This document shows positions 56,907 to 64,000 of a DNA stretch of 64,000 nt, in pieces. This DNA comes from Atherinomorus stipes (lineage: Eukaryota > Chordata > Actinopteri > Atheriniformes > Atherinidae). The stretch covers positions 848,501 to 912,500 of the forward strand of contig JALJCO010000083.1 in NCBI GenBank assembly GCA_023101725.1, read 5' to 3'. The notes under the pieces were generated by a model. That model was not told where the DNA came from and did no database searches. It was given only the letters and a program-made list of their open reading frames with translations. Numbering within the stretch: the stretch's first letter is position 1; each line of letters begins with the position of its first letter. Position numbers and translations under genes: made by a program.

Positions 56907-57760
56907 TGTAACGTCCCAGCTCGGCTAGGGTCAGGGACGCACAAAAGGGAACCCCACAGGCGGTGGCAGGTGATAAAGCAAGTTTATTGACACGAGTAAT
57001 GCACAACCATGGATCAGAAAAACCTGGGCGCTGGGATGTAGTGCTGCTGAAAAAAAACAAGACACTATTAATAACGAAAAACAAAAACAAAACAAACAAA
57101 CAACAGGTAATTATAAACAACCATTTGCCCGTTTACAGAGGGAAGCGAGTCCTTCTCCAAAGGAGCGACAGGGGATCATTACTTGGCAGAAAGAAAATAG
57201 CAAGAGGAAAAACAAAGGAACAAAGTAAAAAAGAAGAATTACTACGGACCAGCAGCACTAATAACTGTTCCTAACCGGTCTTTTAGACGGATATTGGACG
57301 GACCGTTTCCCAACTGATCCTACCGCTAACCCAGCCCCGATTACTGAACAATAAACAAACAAATGCCCACACCAAGAGGGCGATACACAACGGGCAGATT
57401 AAACACTATCCAAACATTTACCGAGAAAATCACAGGATAACGGCAACATGTCTGATAAGAGTTATTAATCACAGTCCACCAAAACACTCGGGAGTCATAG
57501 TCCAGCAAGCGGAGGACAAACTGTTCGCCAAACAATTTGCCCTCGCGACTGAAGAAAGGCAGCCAGCTTTATCCGGGACTCCCAGCAGCGGCGATGGGGA
57601 TTGGCTGCAACGTCAGCCAATCTGAAGATCGAAACTCGGGGTATGTCCATTGTTGTCCAGTAGCGTTCATTCCCAGACAGGGGGCAGTGACAGATGATTT
57701 GCATGACAAATACATGAAAAGACAGGACGTTTATGAATCAAAGGAACACCAGCCGTAACA
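56907..57760 (-). mobile_element. Solo LTR, 854 bp, with perfect 5-bp TSD
   Basis: It begins TGTAACGTCCC and ends GCCGTAACA, so TG...CA termini are intact. CTGTT is duplicated on both sides (56902-56906 and 57761-57765). On the minus strand the signals fall in LTR order: a TATA-like GGATAAAGC (about 57567-57575) and a polyadenylation signal CAATAAAC (about 56977-56984), 70 bp from the 3' end. No internal domains remain, so it is a recombination product of a full LTR retrotransposon. The good ends and duplication suggest fairly recent insertion. Frames of 60-100 codons inside it are not retroelement proteins. Confidence 0.9.
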
Positions 57761-57765
57761 CTGTT

Positions 57766-58519
57766 CACAGCCAAACTAATATCTCAAACATTATATCACT
57801 GTTATATGTCACTGGATTGCAATAGCCTCTGTCAGTTGCCGAAAGCTCCTGGGGTTTAGAAATCACTGCTGGGCCAAAAGCGAAAGTGTCCTGAGTCTGA
57901 CTCATAAGATCTCTAAAGAGTCCAATGATGTAAACACACAGCACATGTCATTGTTGCATTGTATGAGGATTGAAGAAGAAAATAAAAGCTTTTAAGATAA
58001 GTCAAACTGATATTAAAGGCCATTTTTTAACACTTTGTTCAGTGTTTGGCTGTTGAGGACAAGGTCAGTCCAGCAGCAACTTCAGAGCTTCTCACCTTGG
58101 TGATGGGTGAAAGTCTCTGGAATAAAATCAGCTTTTCAACAAATGTCTCACATCAATTTCTTCTATTCATCACTGTGCCAACTCAAATCTGTTTAAAGAT
58201 TTTTTTTTCTGTCCTTGTTGGTCTTATTTGCTTTCCCTGGCACTTATGCGACAGTTCAGACCAGACAACGATGAGGGTGAGTCTGTCTTTGAACTTGTTC
58301 TGCACTGTGAGGGAGAGTGGGGAATTGTTTTACCTGCTGGAGCCGTCACACAAAACATGAGTCTGTTTGCAATTGATGATGCCATTATGGGTCACCTTGT
58401 TTTCCTGATTGTACACTAAGATCTCTGTGACCTGCAGTATGATTGGGGGATCATTTATACATCGCCAAACATTCATAATCTGGTCAATGAATGAGACACC
58501 CTGGCTGGACTCATAAGAG
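57766..58519. other. Unassigned non-coding sequence
   Basis: A 104-codon frame at 58046-58360 has no recognisable domain. No repeat ends. Confidence 0.45.
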
Positions 58520-58522
58520 TTA

Positions 58523-59107
58523 GGCCCAAGTCCAATTCCTATTTTCATCCCTACCCCTAGTTTCAAGTGCTAGGGATTGAATTATTCCCCTAAGAAATGG
58601 GATAACCTTTCGAAAGCCTCATGCGTCACCAATATTCATCCGTGGCGCAGTAAACTGACGTCATGGCTGTTATCAGAAGAGTTCATAATGCCGTCTGTGG
58701 CGAGATGTAAAAATGAAGGAAAAAGAAGGCGCCCTCGACTCAAGCTTAATGTCATATTGCAGACATGAGCAGATGCACGCAACATTACGAAATAAGCAAT
58801 TTTTTTTCATTGTAGTAAAACTGTAACACATTAAAGAGACCTTAAATAGCAATTTTCATATTTCATTTGCAAAAAATACTTACCCGAAATACTTGCCCGT
58901 ATTTTACAAGAAATTGTGGGTATTATCATACCGCTCGTTTTCTTGTGTGCCCCTGGAAAATCTCCATTTTGAGGTCGGACAACCCTACCCCTTCCCCCTC
59001 CCCCTCGGTCTGAACCAAAATTGGGACAGCCTACCTGTTCACATGAATGTGCAAAACAAAGGGTTAGGGCCAAGGGCTAGGGTTTAGGGGGGAATTGGGA
59101 TTCACCC
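58523..59107. mobile_element. PIF/Harbinger-like element with TTA flanks
   Basis: The left end GGCCCAAGTCCAATTCC and the right end in reverse GGGTGAATCCCAATTCC are inverted, followed inward by CCCTACCCCTAG-type and CCCTAGCCC blocks. TTA stands at both flanks (58520-58522 and 59108-59110). 585 bp. It belongs to the same CCCAATTC/CCCTACCCC family as 24728-25630 and 62196-62304. No transposase. Confidence 0.75.
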
Positions 59108-59132
59108 TTACACTTATGCTTACATCATTTAA

Positions 59133-59594
59133 AGGGACTTAAGGCAGGAATTTTAAAAAAAACAAACATGAATGTCTCTTTTTTTCATACTAATGGGTGA
59201 TGAAGCGCTAAATACCAAAAATAATGTTTCCACCCATGTTTCTCTACGTTGCCTTGAACAGGCTGTGTGCTGCAAAATGCGCTGCAATTTGGTGTCCGAA
59301 TTTCCCGCGCTGCCCTGCGGACGTGACGTCAAATGACGCTACATCCGCTGCTTTGATATAGGACGAAGCCGGTCGCGGTAAATTCAAACACTGTAAGCGA
59401 TAGTTATGGATTATTCTGCCGTCAGCAAACAATCCAGATCAACTGAAAGACACTAAAAAGTGTAACTACGGAGAAAAAGGTGAGTAAACAACATTATAGC
59501 TTCAGTTTGTGCTCCCGTGACGGCTTGGCTCGTGGCTGCAGTTACCTGAAGCGCCAGTCACGAGTTTCGTTTCTTAATCTTGCCTCAAGTCCCT
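59133..59594. mobile_element. TIR element with TTAA flanks
   Basis: The left end AGGGACTTAAGGCAGGAATT and the right end in reverse AGGGACTTGAGGCAAGATT match at about 16 of 19 positions. TTAA lies outside each (59129-59132 and 59595-59598), the duplication of piggyBac and Kolobok. 462 bp. The interior includes GCTACATCCGCTGCTTTGATA and a GACGTGACGTCA-type palindrome near 59322. It sits only 22 bp from the preceding Harbinger-like element. Confidence 0.75.
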
Positions 59595-59598
59595 TTAA

Positions 59599-60229
59599 AA
59601 CCAACACTGGGTGTGGACAGTCATTTGGCCTTCCACAGAGTTAAGAAGTCAGGCATCTTCATTAAAACTTCCCTACTCTGGAGGAATGGGCAGGATCTCC
59701 TTCAGAGCTTCAAGCAGACACCATGGGTCTCCAGGATCTTCTGGACAGGACTCTCCAGCTGCAGCCACTCCTGGCTTCAACTGATTAGTCTTTCCTCAAT
59801 TCATCTCTTTTTAAACTTCATTATTTGTGTACCATATGAATTGATATATTTTCTATAATAATCGTCTGCCATTAATTCAGGGATTTAAACCATGTTTAGA
59901 CTGATACTGTGGACAAATGAACCTGCTTTGGCGAGCTGAGATGGGTGAGGAAATTTGTTTTTTAAGTGTAACAAACAGAAAACTTTAGATAAAGTTTTAT
60001 AGTCAATGGTTACAAGTCTTGCAACCAAGTCTTGGTCCTGTTACAAAACCATTTGTTAAAAAATGTCATCTTCATTTTTAAACCTGTAGTATACTAAACA
60101 TGCAGACAGTTTAATATTTGACAGTTTCTGGTGAGACTGACCTGTCACAGTTTCCTGTATTTCCCTCAAAATATGATGGAACCAAAGCGAAATATCACAA
60201 AATATACCAAATTTGTTCTTATTTGGTCA
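59599..60229. other. Unassigned non-coding sequence
   Basis: A 92-codon frame at 59580-59858 starts inside the TTAA element and lacks resemblance. Nothing else noted. Confidence 0.45.
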
Positions 60230-60985
60230 ATTTTTCCCCCTGGAAATTCATTAAAAATCTCCTAAGGGCTTATTATCGAAGGCTTATTTAATTAACATTC
60301 TCGCATGTTTGTTTAGATAATCAACAGGGCAGTTTGATTTTGTTTTCATGCACACAAGAATCATTCGTCAAAGAGTAGCTTTGCAAAGCCCAGTATATAC
60401 AAGAGGTGAAATTATTGTAGTTTTCCTGTTGCACAGGCTGGGCTGATTACTAAGCTATTTCCTGGGGCAAAAGATCAGTCACACTTATTCTAACAGAGAG
60501 AAAAACAACATAGTAAAATTACAGAGGGGCTCAACCAATTTTCACTTATCTAGAGTTTTATGCATGCTGAGATAAATATAACATTTAACTGCTTCTGGCT
60601 CCTGGCAAGCCTTTAGTCATTCTTCACTGCAAAGGTTTCATTACAAACCCAGAGTAGCTAAACGGAGAGATGAACGATGTACAGAAAATGCCAAGGTTAA
60701 AGATTCTGTCATGTGAAAAATGAATTAAATCTTTTGATTCCAAGATCTTTACATTTCAGAACAAAAATGAATGAAAATCTGATCCTTACGAGGCTTTGAA
60801 ATTGGATAAATACAACCTCAGATGAACAATGAATGTTATATTGCACCCTATATTCACTATTGGTCATAATCTATATAGCAAGGCCAAAGAGCAAAATTAA
60901 TCATGTGACAGACTGCTACCTTACACATTAAGGTTTCATTTACCTAATGCCACATGACCTGGGAATGATCTAATAATTACTTATG
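60230..60985. other. Repeat-free segment, candidate conserved non-coding element
   Basis: AT-rich but complex, without any transposon end over 750 bp. It contains a homeodomain-type TTTAATTAAC near 60286, a forkhead-type GTTTGTTTAG at about 60308, and an AATTAATCATGTGAC stretch near 60895. This texture is what long vertebrate non-coding conserved blocks look like, though unverified. Confidence 0.3.
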
Positions 60986-61054
60986 AGGCTGTGTGTTGAT
61001 TTTTAGAATCTTAGACCTCTAAATATAGGTCTCCTACAGGTAGCATAATTAGAT

Positions 61055-61130
61055 CAAATCAAATTTTATTCATAAAGCACTTTTCATTGAGTAGCACAAA
61101 GTGCTTAGCATAATAATAAAACGTTTGCAT
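61055..61130 (-). mobile_element. L2-like LINE 3' tail, antisense
   Basis: GATCAAATCAAATTTTATTC followed by ATAAAGCACTTTTCATTGAGTAGCACAAAGTGC is the reverse of the AAAGTGCT...ATAAAATTTGATT end seen in the sense copy at 47230-47275. Only the extreme 3' end is clear. Confidence 0.7.
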
Positions 61131-61429
61131 AAACAGTTAAACACACATACTCGTTCTTCTGTCATTCGTCCTCATCTTACTGTAGAAATAGAAGCATTAT
61201 CTGGCTTGATGCTGCTCTGAAGAAATATCATCTTCGGGACCCGTCCACACCTGCCAGGGCTCCAAGTCTGGACGGGTACTCATGAGGAAGACACTGGAGT
61301 TAAAAATATTTAGCAGCTGTCTAAAAAAGTAGAAAATTAAATAAACCTAAAGACAATAAGAACAATTATGAGTGACAAATATGGAAAGAAAGAGGTTCAT
61401 ACAAACAATGTGCCTTGGTAAAATTGTAC
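61131..61429. other. Unassigned, possibly LINE 3' UTR continuation
   Basis: CGGGACCCGTCCACACCTGCC and GTCTGGACGGGTAC form a weak GACGGGT/ACCCGTC inverted pair at 61238-61278. No protein trace. Confidence 0.35.
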
Positions 61430-61640
61430 AATAGATGCTTTTGGACTGTAGGAACCTTTTGGAGTTCCTAGAACCTTTTTGGGAACCAGGCCGTTTTTTT
61501 GCGCATTCGGACATTTAGGAACTAGGGACCTCGGCCCTCAGTTCCTTGAACCTTTTTAGCTCCTACTCTGAGGCAGCGTCTTTTCAGGGTTCCATAGGAA
61601 CTGAAATACGTAGATGTTTGGTGATTGATAGAACAAGCTG
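61430..61640. repeat. Possible dispersed repeat (GGAACCTTTT/GGAACT-rich)
   Basis: Dense in GGAACC, GGAACT and their complements (GTAGGAACCTTTTGG, GTTCCTAGAACC, AACTAGGGACC, AGTTCCTTGAACC, CATAGGAACTGAAATACG), a self-similar pattern common in fish DNA repeats. No ends are fixed. Confidence 0.35.
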
Positions 61641-62191
61641 CGCCCCTTGTGTAATCTCCGCTTCTTCCAGCCCTGCTATTTTTAAAAAGTCCCACAGCTG
61701 TTACAGCCGTTTAACAAGATCGTAACAACAAAAACTCTTACAATAGGAGTGTACCAATTCATTTTTAAATCAATCCATCACAATGAATCGATGACTATTT
61801 TGAAATGTCCAAAAGCAATTATTTCCATACTAATTTAATGACCCAAATACAGCTGCAAAGTGTGGCAGTAGAAAATGCGGCTGCTGCCCGGACACTTGTT
61901 AAGCTTTTGTTTAAGTGTGCGAGGACATTACATGATACATATGACCGTGATGAGGGAAAGCTGGTAAGTTGGCTTTTAAAATAGCTTTGACTTTCAATAA
62001 CAGAAAAGCTACCAGGCTGAAAACCAGCAGTGGCAGCCCTGATAATTCTAAAGTGATGGCGTGATCAATAAAAACTTCTGCAACATCACTGCTGGTCTTT
62101 TGTTAATCCACAGCTGTAGATGGTTTGGGATTTGCGGTGACAGCTCAACACGCATCCAAGCCGGTGGGGATCACTGACGTACTGTATGTTG
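61641..62191. other. Unassigned non-coding sequence
   Basis: A decayed CAATTCATTTTTAAATCAATCCATCACAATG stretch near 61755 hints at an old hAT/MITE copy. Otherwise nothing is recognised. Confidence 0.4.
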
Positions 62192-62195
62192 TTAA

Positions 62196-62304
62196 GGGGT
62201 GTCCCAATTTATAGGGGGCTGACTTTCAGCCCTACCCCTCACGGCTCAGTTTTAAAGGGCAAGGGGTAGATGTAAGGGGTAAAAAAGAGAATTGAGATTG
62301 GGCC
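62196..62304. mobile_element. 109-bp CCCAATT-type MITE with TTAA/TTA flanks
   Basis: GGGGTGTCCCAATT and the reverse of AATTGAGATTGGGCC are loosely inverted. The interior AGCCCTACCCCTCACGG and GGGCAAGGGGTAG matches the two larger Harbinger-like elements. TTAA stands at 62192-62195 and 62305-62308; a 3-bp TTA duplication plus one matching base is also possible. Confidence 0.65.
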
Positions 62305-62308
62305 TTAA

Positions 62309-63649
62309 CGATGGTTGTCTGACCAAAAAAAGTTTCAACTGGCTTTAACATTCACTCAACCTGAACATTGGGATGAGGTGGACCATAGAGTTGCATGTGG
62401 TAACTGTCATAACTTGGAATATAATGATGTTGGCTGAGGTGTACTTTTAACAAGTAATGTAGCCAGTAAGGATAAAATGACAGATTTTATCAAGTTAGAC
62501 TGTCCTAATATAACTTTTTCATGCAAGTGACATCACTTGTGGGCTCTATATTCCATAGTCAGTGTTTCACAATATAAATTACTTCTTACCACTAATGATA
62601 TTTGAGGAAACCGTTTCAAAGTCATGTACATATAGTGAGACATAATGAGGATGAGATGCATCACAGAATTTATAGCAAGTATAGAAAAACAAATTTTCTA
62701 CTTTTCCAGGAATAACCCTTTCTGTGGAGCAAAAACAGTGGGATTTGAACAGGGTTGTGATGGTGCAGGAGTAAAAGGAAATGGTGTGACAACAGTCTGT
62801 GTTTCAGACTACTCTTTTCCTGAAATACCTCAAACAGTTTTACCCCTCTGATTCTTTAAGTCAGGACTCCAGGTATAGGCAAACAGAAGTGAGATTAGAC
62901 TGAGTGCAGTTATTTCTAAAAATATTCTGAAATAATGAAGCAGCAGTAGGTGAGTCAGACATGTTTTGCCCTTTTTCTTTCCTTTTTCAAAGTTAGAAAG
63001 TCAGACACCTCCTAAAGTCTCTTGTGTAACATCTAGTTTTATTTAAAGTCATTTGCCTCCAGTCAATAAATGTAATATAATCTTTAAATGTAGACAGCTA
63101 CAACCTAACAGCTTGCAATGATCTAAAACTAAAGAACTGCTGAGATTCTCACCATACTTTATAAAGTTGTTACAGATTTGGTTAACTCTCTGCAAAAGTT
63201 TTTATGCAGTTAGGTCTAGATGAGGAGAGGTGATGGGAGAGGTGCATTGCACCAGTCATGTGTAGTCATTTGAAGCAACTAGGAAAAACATTTAATTCAT
63301 GTTTCATTGGATAGCATGTTGACAGTCACTCCACCTTATTCCTGGCCCTTATCAGCCCTTGCATGAAATATGTGACCAACATCCAGTTTGAACGGAACCA
63401 GCATTTATTTACATGCCAGACGTGACGACTCCACTTTATACAAGCTTTTTAGGTAAACTATGTGGGAAAATCTGCTATCACAGCTCGGACAGGACAACAT
63501 TACAATCCCGCTCCCTAGTGTAACAGAGGGGTGGGAGGGTGATATGAAAATCTGGCCAAAAATGTCGCGTATGATTTTGAAGTAATGCACAATCTTAAAA
63601 GCTCCAAGGCTTATCAGTAACTACAGTATGTACTGATCAGATGTAGTCG
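62309..63649. other. Unassigned non-coding sequence
   Basis: No gene or repeat end recognised. Confidence 0.5.
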
Positions 63650-64000
63650 TAGAAATAATACATTTTATTTGAAAAGTGCCTTATCAGAGCACCCAAGAAG
63701 ACTGTACAAAGCAGATAAAACATTAAAAATAGTAAGCTAAAACACAAAACAGGTAACATGGAAAACAACATTGGATTGGTGCGTATGGACTAAGGCGGAA
63801 TAAGACTGTACAAAAGTTTTAAGTCTGGATTTGAGGAGAGGGAAGGAGTCCACTGTACGGCGATCAGGAGGGAGGGAATTCCAGAGATGGGGAGCAGAGT
63901 AATGCGTAGTCATAAGGTTGGTTGTGTTTTGTTGAAACAGATGGGATACAATCTTATTTACTTAAAAGCAGAGGTAGATTTTTTTTTTTTTTTTTGTCCC
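63650..64000 (-). mobile_element. LINE-like repeat, antisense, running off the window
   Basis: ATACATTTTATTTGAAAAGTGCC with GAGCACCCAAGAAGACTGTACAAAG, then TTTTAAGTCTGGATTTGAGGAGAGGG, GGAGTCCACTGTACGGCG and GGAGGGAGGGAATTCCAGAGATGGGG, follow the order of a very common teleost repeat in antisense. A T17 run lies at 63979-63995. No RT frame. The element continues beyond the window. Confidence 0.65.

Noticed and set aside
57495..57704. Minus-strand frames at 57341-57704 as retroelement proteins
   Set aside because: They fall inside the solo LTR and carry no gag, protease or polymerase motifs.
58046..58360. 104-codon frame as a small gene
   Set aside because: No domain resemblance, no homologous context and no splice or promoter support.

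Overview
The window is non-coding, transposon-rich vertebrate DNA, almost certainly from a ray-finned (teleost) fish. The evidence is its AT-rich, high-complexity intergenic sequence and many GT and GATA-type microsatellites. It also mixes hAT, PIF/Harbinger-like, Tc1/mariner and TTAA-type DNA transposons with 5'-truncated L2/RTE-type non-LTR retrotransposon tails and solo LTRs, which is typical of teleost genomes. I found no host protein-coding exon, no intact RNA gene, no CRISPR and no bacterial gene organisation. Nearly all short open frames lack family resemblance and look like chance.

The only convincing coding sequence is the C-terminal part of a hAT transposase at 32971-33825. It reads as two exons joined in frame across a 210-bp GT-AG intron (214 codons plus stop) and ends in the hAT dimerisation region. 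Two weaker protein traces are non-LTR reverse-transcriptase C-termini at 46376-46600 (+) and 52543-52770 (-).

Layout by region. 0.4-4 kb: two copies of one hAT-like element in opposite orientation; the second carries a younger 456-bp insertion. 5.4-6.5 kb: an unclassified repeat, a LINE tail and a TA/GT microsatellite. 7.7-11.5 kb: nested hAT-type elements, a 985-bp element ending in a GGCGGAGG hairpin, a hAT element with a perfect 8-bp duplication, and a LINE tail. 14 kb: a local duplication and a second copy of the 5.8-kb repeat. 17.4-18.6 kb: a 1150-bp hAT element with a perfect 8-bp duplication. 20.2-23.2 kb: a 73-bp direct-repeat pair, an old MITE, an LTR-like GC-rich segment and a degenerate repeat. 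24.7-26.0 kb: a Harbinger-like element abutted by a solo LTR. 27.6-30.5 kb: Tc1/mariner and hAT MITEs. 32.6-35.0 kb: the hAT transposase remnant between two palindromic foldbacks of one family, plus a tRNA-like sequence. 37-42.3 kb: hAT MITEs and a 131-bp hairpin element. 44.8-47.3 kb: old repeats and an L2-like LINE 3' end. 48.8-49.5 kb: a 719-bp foldback. 50.5-53.1 kb: LINE tails and GGAT repeats. 56.9-57.8 kb: a solo LTR. 58.5-59.6 kb: a Harbinger-like and a TTAA element back to back. 61-64 kb: LINE tails and a short TIR element.

Between the repeats lie repeat-free stretches (12.9-13.4, 26.5-27.4, 29.2-29.7, 35.8-36.6, 43.5-44.0 and 60.2-61.0 kb) whose texture resembles conserved non-coding elements. 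That is inference only and needs alignment. The window is best read as a large intron or gene desert, with most recognisable structure contributed by nested mobile elements. No multi-gene system is encoded here.
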